DNA of 64,000 bases from Bradysia coprophila (lineage: Eukaryota; Arthropoda; Insecta; Diptera; Sciaridae): NCBI RefSeq assembly GCF_014529535.1, contig NW_023503501.1, positions 5,710,150-5,774,149 on the forward strand. The letters are read 5' to 3'. The notes under the pieces were generated by a model, which was not told where the DNA came from, did no database searches, and saw nothing but the letters and a program-made list of their open reading frames with translations. Shown here one piece after another: positions 50,200-60,799 of the stretch (positions are counted from its first letter, which is position 1; the number at the start of each line of letters is the position of its first letter). Position numbers and translations under genes: made by a program.

Positions 50200-50411
50200 A
50201 TAGTACATTACAATGCAAGGGAAGTAAAGTGATATCTCGTATCCAGATGAGTAAAAGTAACCGAGGGCTTTAGCCCGAGGTACATTTACTCATCGTGATA
50301 CGAGATATCACTTTATTTCCCGTGTGTAGTATAACGTTTTCCTATGCGAGTGATGTAAAGGCTATTGCCTATACATGTAACAGCCTTATTACATGCACCA
50401 GCATAGGAAAA
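50200..50411 (+). repeat. 210 bp direct repeat, copy 2
   Basis: Same order and nearly the same bases as copy 1. Differences come in pairs that keep the outer palindrome: ACTATGCGAG / CATAGTAAAA in copy 1 becomes CCTATGCGAG / CATAGGAAAA here. Ends AATACTATTAAATAA, about 250 bp upstream of the oxidoreductase start codon. Confidence 0.85.
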
Positions 50412-50657
50412 TACTATTAAATAAAACGTGCATTTAAACACCTCCTACTACAATGGTTAAGTGAACAATAAACAAACACTTCAATGCCAGAGTTCGTTGA
50501 GAAATTACGTATTGTAGGTACCCATGTGCAAGCAGAACCAAGTTTCTCAAAACATATTTAAAGTGGACAACATTTAGAGTGTGCGTATTTTTGAATTAAA
50601 TTTGCAGCGAGGGAAATATTACTGAAATTTTCCATTTACAGCAAAAACGTATTTAGT

Positions 50658-51968
50658 ATGGAAAAATTTGTGGCAATTATTGGAGGAGGTTGGTACGGCT
50701 GTCACATTGCATTGGCTCTGAAAAAGGCACATCCTTCATGGAAAGTTGCAATATTTGAGAAAAATGCCAGATTACTAAACGAAATATCCGGAAATTTTGG
50801 AATACGCCTGCACGCTGGACCACACTATCCCCGATCACCAGCCACTCGACATGACTGCCACAGAGGATTCGTGGAATTCAAAACCAATTACAATGAACTT
50901 GTTAACGATCATAAGTATTCAATTTACGGTCTAGGTAATTTTGACGCTAATGGCGAAAAATCGAAAGTTAATTGTCGAACGTTTGACGCTGTATGTAAGG
51001 AATTTGGAAATTCTGCTGAAATCGACTCTGATCACTTTGAATTTGAAAATTTAGACTATGCAGCGAATATTGACGAGCCTAGCATTGCTGTGGGCTCCCG
51101 CCTAAGAGACTTTTTTATGAAACAATTAACCGAAATTGGAGTACAGCTTTTTGTGTCGACAAATGTTACTGGTGTCGCTAGGGTAGGTAATGACATCTTC
51201 ATTGAAACCGATGGAGAATCTACCTGCAAGTACGATAGCGTCATCAATGCATCTGGATTCAAATCCTTCGTTCCCATGAATTGTGATGAGAGTCTACCTT
51301 TAAACATGGAAGTGGTTTATCAGATTTGCCTAGCCTTTCTGTACAAACGTGACGCAAAGGCTTCATTATTAGATCCGGAAGATGAAAAACCGTTTTCATT
51401 TATTGTCATGGATGGTTGGTTTCCTTGTGTGATGCCATACGACGATAGAATCGACAAAAAGGTTCCGATTTCGAAATACATGGTTACCCATGGAAAATGG
51501 ACCATTTTAGGATCGTATCGTACACCTAAAGCTGCAAAAGAAGCCCTAACCAAGATTGACCGCCATTCAGTCGAAACCACAGTAAAACGTTGTTGTGAAA
51601 AGGAACTTTTCCGATTTTTCCCTACCTTTCATAATGAATTTGAATACGACAACTTAATAATGACAATTTTGCCAAAGATTAAAACCGACAGAGAGTTTAG
51701 GAGTGCAGTGACGTTTCAAGATACCAGGAACAGACTGATTCACATTATTCCAGGTAAAGTGAATAACATTTTCGATGCTGAACGAGAAGTTTTTGCTTAT
51801 ATTGAATCGGATGACGGAATAGCTGACAATGGATTTATTCACGAGAATCATTGGCGTTATGTCAAAGGAGGAACGCTTTATGATGCAGCGGCAGAAATCA
51901 AGGATAAAGTTCTGAAAACACGAAACACATGTACTCTGCAGACCTACGTGGAAATTCTTAACTCATAG
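50658..51968 (+). CDS. FAD-dependent oxidoreductase (DAO-like), intronless, 436 aa
   Basis: One uninterrupted ORF. Residues 5-34 form an FAD-binding beta-alpha-beta fold: AIIGGGWYG with the GxGxxG glycines at 9, 11 and 14, ending in E34 of VAIFEKN, which would bind the ribose of FAD. The conserved-looking block GIRLHAGPHYPRS is at 48-60. VINASGF near 198 fits the second nucleotide-contacting motif of the D-amino-acid-oxidase-like fold (PF01266 type). No signal peptide or membrane segment, so probably cytosolic. The substrate cannot be told. It recalls bacterial, not animal, members of the superfamily, but that is from memory. It has no intron, unlike its neighbours. AATAAA near 52046 could serve as polyadenylation signal. 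Candidate horizontal transfer; a retrocopy is the alternative. Confidence 0.85.
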   Translation: MEKFVAIIGGGWYGCHIALALKKAHPSWKVAIFEKNARLLNEISGNFGIRLHAGPHYPRSPATRHDCHRGFVEFKTNYNELVNDHKYSIYGLGNFDANGEKSKVNCRTFDAVCKEFGNSAEIDSDHFEFENLDYAANIDEPSIAVGSRLRDFFMKQLTEIGVQLFVSTNVTGVARVGNDIFIETDGESTCKYDSVINASGFKSFVPMNCDESLPLNMEVVYQICLAFLYKRDAKASLLDPEDEKPFSFIVMDGWFPCVMPYDDRIDKKVPISKYMVTHGKWTILGSYRTPKAAKEALTKIDRHSVETTVKRCCEKELFRFFPTFHNEFEYDNLIMTILPKIKTDREFRSAVTFQDTRNRLIHIIPGKVNNIFDAEREVFAYIESDDGIADNGFIHENHWRYVKGGTLYDAAAEIKDKVLKTRNTCTLQTYVEILNS

Positions 51969-52516
51969 TGAACTTGGACTTGGAAAAGCTGGGTGGAAGT
52001 TCCTGAAGTAGTCGAATATCAAAAGATATAGAAGAAAATCAATGGAAAATAAAGTTTTTTTTGAAAGCGAATACCCACCATATTCACCTTACCTTATTTA
52101 CTTTACAAAAACCTTACTCCAGATATGTGGCGGTTATAGTTTTACGGAGACAGGACTCCTGAGTAAGACATTCATTTTCTTGGTAAAAATCAATTTATTC
52201 GATGGTGACGTTTCATCTAGGCCAACGCACCAGCATATTCTGGTTTTCAGATACCATGTAATTTTTTATGTGTCGATGCAAAGATAAACACAAACTTCCT
52301 CTCCGAGCTGATGCACAATGTTAGTCATACCTCACAGAGTCATATAAATACATTTTCGTGTGATTTTCAAGTGCAGTGTAAATGCTGGTGTGCGTTATCT
52401 GGACACATGAATCTAGATAAACGCAACGTCGATCCACAGTTCTACGTTCGCAATGTGGTTAGGTGCCGTCTTTTTAATGTGAGTACTGCCAGTGTCACAT
52501 CTCTTAGTCGTCTTTA
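51969..52516. other. 3' flank of the oxidoreductase gene
   Basis: Contains AATAAA near 52046 and, at about 52270-52335, a 65 bp block (GTGTCGATGCAAAGATAAAC ... GAGCTGATGCACAATG) that is repeated in inverted orientation at 48827-48894, across the copia gag start. Nothing else recognised before the odorant-receptor stop codon at 52517. Confidence 0.5.
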
Positions 52517-53851
52517 TCAATGCTGAAATCTTTTCAAAATGTTGAACATGCTGTAGGCTGAGTTCAAAATCTGGAACGGAGTTTACTTGCTTAACCGTAA
52601 CGTACGATCCAATTACATACAGACCCTTGTAAAAGTGTCCAAAGTTAGCGGGTACAATTTGCCGACCAGCAGTTTTTTCGGTTTCTTCAAATATTCACCA
52701 AAAACGATGATGCTCTTTTTGGTTGATTGTGGCTGGTTGTACCAGTTCGATTCAAACAAACTGTAGGAAAGACGATTGCTCGACAGCATAATCTCATTCC
52801 CCTGTATGTTATCATAAATAGATCGGCAATACAGTAAAAAAACATGAAAATATAAAGGACGTGCTCCATCACATTATCACCGATATTCTAAAAAGAAGTA
52901 AACGAATAATGACGATCACGAATACATTCTTTGAATTCACACAAATGCCAGGCAATAAATCGATCCGCAAATACATAAGCCACTGGTGCTGAACTGAATG
53001 AAAAATAGGTGTGTGAAAAAGGACTCCAACTCGTCAGTTAATCTGCGAAATCAAATTTTCATTCATTTGGCACTATATTGCGAATGCACCACAGTCACGC
53101 TCACGCACTTCATAATATGTATATGAGAATCGATTGATGCTTTCAGATCTTCGAGAAAATCGTCGCGCATTTGTAATGCCTTTAGCTGGCCCATTTTTTT
53201 TCCACTGCATCTTCCCATGTTCTTTAACCCATTTCCCAGCACTTCATACCTCAGAGAGCAAATCAAAAGTAAATACCAAATGATAATGGTGAAAAAGACC
53301 GGCATTGTCACTACTAAAAAAGAAGTGAAAATGAAAATTGTTGCGATCCAGAAGGCGAAGTCATTGTTTCGATAGTCCATAGGAAATGCAATTTCGAAAA
53401 ATAAAGTTTTTTCAGCTCCACGGAACGACAGTATTATAGATCCTGAACAACCAACACCAGCCACCGAAATTACAAACACAAGCACAACTTTGATGAATCC
53501 TCCAAGTTTTTCGTTGAAAAGATTGTAGTCATCATCATTTCGACTCGTAAAGACACAGACTCGATTCAACAAATAAAGAATTTTGTGTTGTTTCCAAATT
53601 AAAAGCCAAAATTTTATTCCCAAAACAGCATCGGCGATTGAAACTTGTGCTAAGAAAATAGACGCATCGTTCTGTTCATTTATAATTGCTCCACAAACCG
53701 TTGATAGAATAAAAAGTGATAAATAAATGCAATAAATGAACTGAAGACTTCTTTCCTTGACCGTAGGTTTATCGTCACGATGCCAAATAGCAATCCGATA
53801 AAACAGAGAAGTTATCCAGCCGATTACTTTATGAATTTGAAAAGAATGCAT
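52517..53851 (-). pseudogene. Odorant receptor (7tm_6), 4 exons, apparent 1-bp frameshift
   Basis: Exons: 53851-53109, 53042-52943, 52887-52625 and 52570-52517, with introns of 54-66 bp. Exon 1 (about 247 aa) gives MHSFQIHKV through several membrane segments, FPMDYRNNDFAFWIATIFIF and SLRYEVLGNGLKNMG. Exon 2 gives LTDELESFFTHLFFIQFSTS. Exon 3 gives YIFMFFYCIADLFMITYRG, then NEIMLSSNRLSYSLFESNWY and KLYPLTLDTFTR. Exon 4 gives ILNSAYSMFNILKRFQH-stop. These are the signature regions of insect odorant receptors, in order, for about 386 aa. Exon 3 changes frame at the CCCC run 52799-52802: the halves align to the family without a gap, but one base is missing. That is either a real pseudogenising deletion or a homopolymer sequencing error. 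Such receptors are ligand-gated channels with Orco in sensory neurons. Confidence 0.88.
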
Positions 53852-54171
53852 CGTTTGACCTTACTCGTAGATTATCGTTTGAAAGGTAATGTAGTACTAA
53901 ACTGACGTGACTAACTATCAGTCCATGCACGCTCCACACCGTCTTTTTCCTGCTTTAATATAAAAATTAAATGCAAATTATAAGACTGTCAAAAAGCATT
54001 TATATTATTGATCATTAGTTCCCAATAATTTCCTATGCTTTCATTGACATAGTGGGAAAACCATGTCATTAAGTAGAGAATTTCTTTCAATTTTTTATCA
54101 CCATATTTCTCTTTACACTCTGATAATTGTGTGTTTTGTGTTATCCTTGATGCATTCGATTGAAATGCTTT
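53852..54171. other. Upstream of the odorant receptor
   Basis: Promoter side of the minus-strand receptor gene. No clear core promoter motif and no repeat recognised. The 85-codon minus-strand ORF at 53989-54246 has no family motif and runs into the next MITE. Confidence 0.4.
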
Positions 54172-54866
54172 GAGGGATTCTTTTAAAAAACAGCCTACGA
54201 AATCGGACCGATTTTTTAAAGGGAACATTTTGATATGCCTAGACATGAATTGTGACAGTTGGGATCAAAAGTCCGTCTATTCCATCTGTCAAAGTGACGT
54301 TTTAAACGTAAAACCAAAATTTGTATGTCAAATAGTTACGAAGTCGCTTATTTTTCCACAATTCTATCAGCCGAATAGATTATGTGATTTTGTGATTATT
54401 TGGCTAAAAAGTTTTGGTTTGACGTTTAAAATGTCACTTTGACAGATGAAATAGACCGACTTTTGATCCCAACTGTCACAATTGACCCCCAGAATCCAAA
54501 ACCATTTTCAAAATATTTTCACTGCCACTATGTCGTCCGATTGCAATTGCAATTTTCTTACCGGTTTTCATCCCACAGGTGGCGAGGCACATAACCGACC
54601 ATGGTATCATTGGATAGCTGAGATGATTAAGTTACGGGCCAACATGGGTTATGTGGGTTGTCGATGCCATCTACAGTGAGCAACATCACTTTGAAAAAAT
54701 GAACATTTCATACAGAAATAAGTGAACCCTGGAGGGTGCTGTAACTTTACTAAAACAACTGTCGATATAAAAAAAAACGTCTATGCTCACTGTATGACCA
54801 GCTTTCTAATGATACCCCAAATGCGTGAGTCCGATTTCGGTAGGCTATTTTTCAAAAGAATCCCTC
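54172..54866. mobile_element. 695 bp MITE, GAGGGATTC family, carrying a nested MITE
   Basis: The left end GAGGGATTCTTTTAAAAAAC, then AGCCTACGAAATCGGACCG, pairs with the right end GTCCGATTTCGGTAGGCT, then TTTTTCAAAAGAATCCCTC. Without the 236 bp insert at 54248 it is about 460 bp. No coding capacity; ORF 54482-54679 is inside it and has no match. Confidence 0.8.
54248..54483. mobile_element. 236 bp MITE nested in the 54172 element
   Basis: Ends AATTGTGACAGTTGGGATCA on both sides in inverted orientation. The pairing continues through AAAGTC(C/G)GTCTATT and ATCTGTCAAAGTGAC for about 60 bp with few mismatches. The arms are long and alike, so the insertion is younger than its host. A related end sits at 4676-4715. 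Confidence 0.82.
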
Positions 54867-55862
54867 TTTACATTATGCGCGTGTGTTCAACTAATCGCAA
54901 GTGCTCTTGTAGTTTGTTTTTGATGTAATAGTACATTACTTACATGCACTTGGGATTATAGTCCCTGCCTTCGACTCGGGCTGTAAACTTACTTCCCACT
55001 GACCAAAATAAAAATTTGGCAGCAGTTAGGCACTATATTTTATCTGCGTGCGCGAGAACCCACTTTACCTCCCTAAAACGTATAGGTAATGTCGAGTTTT
55101 AAGTTTTAGTTGATTTTTGTATTGTCGCTCAAAAAGTGTGCACATGAACAAATCCTGTTTGTATCATTCTATCATTTCATATCAGCCAAAAGTTTGCATT
55201 TAACCGACTTTAATCCTGGAGAAACATGGAATCAAATATGGTTGGACAGTAGAGGTGATAGTCAATTGTTTGACTTCAACAAATATTCCAGCAAGTCAAA
55301 AGAATTTAGATTACCGCGGAGGATGTAAAATGTAATGTAAATAGACTACGCGAACAGGACCTGACGAGTGTAACGAAATGTTGTATAAATGGAAATTCAT
55401 CAGCAGTCCCAGTTGTGGCAACTCGCACCAAACAAAGGATCGTCTTCTGATGACTGCCCAATTTTCAAATATGATTGAAATGATTTTAGTTGACTTTTGT
55501 TTTTCTCTGTAGAGGGATTACACCATCAATTCTCTTGAGGGATTCTTTTGAAAATCGACCCGCCGAAATCGGACGCATTTTAAAGTGCACTTTTTGATAG
55601 GTATTGGTCCGTAGAGCGCAAAAATATTTTTTTGAAAATTCTTCGATGTTTGTATGGTTAGCGAGAGGTGATCAAAAACCGAAAACACGCACTTTTCATC
55701 TGGAAATTTTTCCGGCTACGTGACAGCTACATGGGCGTGTGGGGTGTCATTGGATAGGTAATTGAATGTACTTTCGGGGCAAATAGTCGATTTGGGGGAC
55801 TAGAACGCAACCCTGACGAGTTACGAGCAGTTGAAAGTATGGATAAAAGTTTGATTATTTAG
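54867..55862. other. Spacer with repeat ends and one unexplained ORF
   Basis: At 54930 TAATAGTACATTAC matches the start of the 49711 repeats, followed by CCTTCGACTCGGGCTGTAAA, a foldback-like stretch. At 55535-55590 there is another GAGGGATTCTTTTGAAAATC / GCCGAAATCGGACGC end whose partner is not found. An open stretch at about 55190-55325 reads LTDFNPGETWNQIWLDSRGD, then SQLFDFNKYSSKSK. It looks more protein-like than its neighbours, but no family comes to mind. Confidence 0.45.
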
Positions 55863-56104
55863 GCGAACTTGTGACGGTTCCTGTGCATCCAAAAATCAAC
55901 AAAAACATCAAAAAAGTCTTTCCCCTAATTGGTGCTGGTCTTAGCTTTCGCGTGACACCACACATGCATGGGTACTGGTATGATGACCGCAAACTTGACG
56001 TGCAAATACAGCACTCATCTAACATCTATTCACTCGTGATTTTCATACATCTAAGTAATGGAAACCGACATTGCCCACAGTTCGTTGCATCGACTATAAA
56101 TTAA
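55863..56104 (+). CDS. Unrecognised ORF, possible terminal exon
   Basis: After a TGATTATTTAG acceptor-like site the frame is open for about 80 residues to TAA at 56102. It reads ELVTVPVHPKINKNIKKVFP, LIGAGLSFRVTPHMHGYWYD, DRKLDVQIQHSSNIYSLVIF and on. The composition is balanced and soluble-protein-like, unlike the FYNI-rich chance ORFs elsewhere. I do not recognise the family. If real, it would be a last exon entered in phase 1. The open stretch at 55190-55325 is a possible partner, but the phases do not join with the donor I can see (AT|GTAAAA, phase 2). It may be part of a decayed gene. Confidence 0.3.
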
Positions 56105-59100
56105 AAACGAACTCTATTTTGATAAATTAAAATCACAACTGAAAACTCTATGAACGCGACATTCCTACCCAAGAAAAGGGATCGCGTTCGGCGGGAGATT
56201 GCTGGATGCCATATATTTTTGATGTAAAAATAATGCCTATCAACTAATTGTTATCGTATCTTTAGGTTTGGGATCAATTCAAAATCGACTCAGATCATCC
56301 CATCCCAGGTTGAAGCATCTTTAGGTCTAGTTAAGGTAGGCCTGTACTGTTTCGAAGCCTTAACGAAGCCACAATGTCTAAATTTTCATTTAAATTTATT
56401 TTCGATTTTATACGGTTAATCCGAACAAAATTTGTTCATGTTACCAGCTTTCCATTCAATTCCATTAGTCAGCCCGCACATTTTATCCGCTTAAGCATTA
56501 TTGCGTCATGATACATTCCAAAACATTTGCAGATCACTCATTTTCAATTTTATCTGCAATACTCTCATTTCCACCATACAATACCGACAAAAGAATTTAT
56601 TTAACATAAATGGTTTTGAATGGTTAAAGTGTCATTTTCTTTTAATCAAACTATTCGCTCTGCATAAAAAGGATCTTTTAGTCAATTCTGCAGAGAAAAT
56701 AAAAATGTTTTTTTCCAAAGAAAAAAGCGAAACGAAACGATCCGCACATTGGAAAAGAAAATGTTTTTTTTTTGTTCAGTTATTTGATTTAATTTAAATT
56801 CCTTATAGCATCCGTAAAAAAGGGATTCCTCGCAATTTCAACGAAATTATATTCCTTTGTTCAAGTTGACGTTGATTAGCCTATTAATGTCTTGTGCATT
56901 GTCAAAAGAAAAAGTTTTTCTCTGTATATTAGACGGAATGGCATTGAATATAATGTGAACGAGACTAGCGTTTCAATTCTATTTCCTCACCTTTGTTAGG
57001 CTTTATTGATTTTATATGTAAAATCAACAGAATGTAAATTCTGCGAACAACAAATGGTACGCAAACAACAACGAATGTTTCCATTGAATGAAATCCCGAT
57101 TGATTAGATATCGTTCTGAATTCGAACAATTCGAAAATCAATTTCATTCATTGTTTCATGAAATATCAAATGAAGTTACGGTTATTATTATTGTTTGCTT
57201 GGAGTTGCTTGGTAGGTGGACAACAGACAAGAAATGTTAAACATTTCACAGACGGCAATCATAATTTTCACCCACAAATCGACAGGTTTTTCAGGATGTA
57301 GCCTTGGAAGTGAATAAGTAAAAATCGTTTCAGAAATTAATAAGGAATAGGTACTGCAATTTGCCTCCAAATTATTTTACTTCTAGTACATCACTAGGTT
57401 TGTCAGCAAAATATTTTGGTAATGAATGGTCTCATTCACAGCAACACTGGTACATACATCATTAATTTATCCTCAAATCCGTCGTGGGTTCTTAGGGCAT
57501 ATAATTATTAATAAATTTATCTTATCGGCAACATAAGTCCGAAATATTTTAGTTCTTTTTACCAATGTATTTTCAGCAGACTGATCCAAAATCTTTTACT
57601 TCGTTTGGTTTAACATACATTTTACAATGTAAATACCACTTTTGCAGGACACATCGCTTATTTTTGCTATATTTGTCTATAGTATAGCGGATGAGGTAGC
57701 TGCCTGGTAAAATTTTTATGAGTTATGTGTACCTGTTTAAGTGTGCGTGTTTGGTTCACACTGGAGATTTTGAGTCGACTTAATAAGTCTGTGTGTTACC
57801 TAAAGAATAATCCGGATTTCGAACGGAAAATCCAAATAAAATAAATATTGGGCTGTCCTTCCAAATACGATAAATTTTGCTGGTCAAATGTTAGCAACGA
57901 AAATATAAATATCACGAAAAAAAAACGAATTCGGTAAAGCATTTTAAGTCGTCGACGAACCACAACGCTTTCATAAATTGAACAAACCTTCCGTTTTCAA
58001 TAAACACTCAGTTCCGACACTTCAACCCTTCAAAATCCTTAAACAACCTCCTTTAAATGTTAAATGGCTTTCGGAAAACTTTCAACTCTTAACACCACAT
58101 TTTCACCAATACAGAACTCCTTGTCATCGAAAATGTCCTTGACTTTGCAAGTTCAATAAAATTAAATCTACACACCCTCCATACCATATTATATTCCAAA
58201 TAAATGCGGTTCTATATATACACATGGAGTATACACACAATGGCACACATTTGTGTCTTTACATAAAGTGTTGTATATATTATCATTTGCTTTCACACAT
58301 TATTTTTTGGAAAATTTGCTGGAATGTTTTTCGTACACAAAAACTAACCGAAATGTAAAAGAAAACTTTTACGGTTCGTCTATACAGTTATTCTTTCTAT
58401 ATACCTATATATATATACATGTTTCGAATCTACTTAAAGTGGTTGAACTCTTCGATGGGAGGGTGCGTTACACCCTCGTGAAATAAACTTTTCAAATGAT
58501 ATCATAGTTCTAATCGGATATTCAGACTTCAGACCCGCATGAGTAAGACTTACGGATCTTATATGGATTTCTTTGTTATTTAGAGCTTTTTTTATTCGAT
58601 AAATTTAGCGAAATGAGTTTTAACAAATTCGATGCAAAATAAAATCATTCCACGGGATACGTAACTTACGTGCATCAAATTTTTTTCTCATAAAAATAAT
58701 TTTGTCAAAGGAGAATGTTATAGCAATAAAGGCACAGAGGAGACAGAGGAAGATTATACGATATGGGATGTCTTTCTGCACCGAGCTTGATTTGAGAATA
58801 AATCTAAGAAAGATCGCGTCTTTGTCATATATGGTTTCGTTTTTCAATTTCACACAGTGTTCTAAATACGAGCAAGCGACCACGCAAGCAGGGCCGAACG
58901 GGCTCGAAAAACCTTTTTGGGTTTGTGTGTCGAAAATTTGTACAAATCAAAAAGTTCTTCGGGCATTGACTGAATGTCCATTGGGTCAGACCGGGCTAGA
59001 GTAAGAAGAATCATTGAACCGATTTTCATGAACTTTTTGCTTTGTTTTGTGAGGAATGGATATGGCTATCGGAATCACATAAAAAACTGCTGCTTTACAT

Positions 59101-60799
59101 CGTACTCTGTTGGCACTGAATAGAAATAAATTGAAAAAATTGGGAAAAAAATTCAATCGAAAGTCATTGAAAATACCTATCAAACAGCTCAACGTTGCTG
59201 TGGTAAATATGAATTTATGAGGCATCAGAGTCAGCAACCTCAAATTTTAAAATTGCACCGTAAGTTGGGGCTAATGGATCTCCTCAGAAAGGCTTTTGAA
59301 GGCTTTTCAAAATACCTTTGATAATAGAAGGTGATCATCACACGTCTATATCAGAAGTTATGACCACTTCTTAGGCCTAATTTTTTTTAGAACTTTTTAG
59401 TATTTTCAGTAGTTTTTAGGATTTAAATTACAATAAATTGGCTCCACTACTTCTTTTAGGCCTAACGGCGCCTTAAATGTGTTTATTACCGAAGAACCCC
59501 TGTCGAAATTTTTGTTACTGAATGAATTATGAGGTACTGTCCTGTCCATACAACTCTTTTCATCAGTAATTCAATACACATAAAAAACTATAAATTGTCA
59601 GTAAAATCCCATAAACAAATTTTGATCTCCAGTCCTTTATTCTGGTATTTATATCCAACTATTGGCTGATAAACATACCTACGGATAAAGTCGAATTCAA
59701 TTGATAATAGGTTTCCCTTTTCTGTACAGTTAACTAAGTGAATTTTTCCCTTTCTGTAGAAAATTCAGTTTATTTTATTCCAAACTTATATGGACTCATG
59801 TCGAATTTGCAACTACATACATGTGGTGATATACATTTTAAAGGCAAAGAGAGAGAGATAGAGAGAGAGATATAGAGAGAGTAGAAGGCAGTAAAAAAAA
59901 TAAAGAATTGAGTGTCGGTAACTTGAAATTTCTAAGGCAACACATTGGTGTAAATATTTTAATGGTAAAAAAATATATGAACCGTAAAACGGTTTCTTTT
60001 ATACGCAGCATTAAATGAATGACCTGGTTTTTTCTTTGTGAAAAAAATATGCGAAATAAATAGCAAGAAAATTGCGATTGTTGGCGGTGTTTGTGTGGTC
60101 GGTCTTAGATTTTTTTTATAAATTCTTTTCAAACAAAAAAAGAAGAAAAATTCCACAATCCACACACAGCACACGGAAAATATTTATAGAAATTTTCAGT
60201 ATTAACCAAAATTTGTGGCATATTTTCTTAAGTGTGGGCGTTTTCAGAATGGTATAATATATCTTGCAGCGAAAGGGCGCAACAAAATGAAAAAGGTGGT
60301 TGGAAAACTCACTTCGATTCATTGCCGATTTAATAAAAGTACAACGCAATGAATTGTGCAGACGAGACCATACAAACTCGCCCAGAAGATATGAATTCCC
60401 AGTCGATAAACAGTCAATATTTATATGCATGCATACCTAACCGCGCGTCTTTTTTTTTAACCCGCAAAATAGCACAACTGAACTCATTAAAAAAACATGC
60501 ATGGCAGAATAACCAAGTGGCTCGGCCTGATATTGCATAATTGATATGTTTCACGGTGTGAATAGAAAGTTACATTTGATAAACGGTATATATTTAGTCG
60601 GTGCAACTAAAAGTGACGTGCCGGATATTAAGCTCAGAAACGTTTAGGAAAATCGAAAAGGCAAGATTATAGAAGTCGCACGCAATGGTACACTTAGTGC
60701 CTCATGAATCTAATCATAGAGGAAAGAATTATTTTGGTTAAAGGAGAGGGGTCTGACTCGGGAGAAATTTGTCGCTAGTCGCTGTGATAGAAGGTAACT
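56105..60799. other. Non-coding, no gene recognised
   Basis: AT-rich with only a (GA)n microsatellite at 59848-59881. ORFs at 56501-56797, 58253-58486, 58702-59004 and 60116-60430 overlap others or are low-complexity. No splice-linked exons, RNA gene or paired repeat ends seen. Confidence 0.4.
59848..59881 (+). repeat. Imperfect (GA)n microsatellite
   Basis: About 34 bp of GA repeats broken by three TA interruptions (GATAGAGA, GATATAGA). Confidence 0.85.

Larger units (their letters stand above)
48849..50657. repeat. Dense palindromic MITE cluster
   Basis: Consecutive foldbacks. At 48907-49023 GTCCCATTGTTTATTTTGAC pairs with GTCAAAATAAACATTTGGAC. At 49230-49345 ACCTACGAGGTTTCAAG pairs with CTTGGAACCTCGGAAGTA, around GGTTCCGGCTG. 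At 50116-50199 CATACCTCGACAGGAAAT pairs with ATTTCCTGTCTTGGTATG. The two 210 bp copies at 49711 and 50200 are listed separately. The first 50 bases (to about 48894) also occur near 52270. The last 240 bases hold only the 5' flank of the oxidoreductase gene, with no clear TATA box. Confidence 0.7.

Noticed and set aside
49711..50411. CRISPR-like array
   Set aside because: Only two long palindromic copies with a unique spacer between them; eukaryotic context; no short repeat-spacer pattern.
51056..51851. Minus-strand ORFs opposite the oxidoreductase
   Set aside because: Antisense shadows of a long, domain-bearing ORF.
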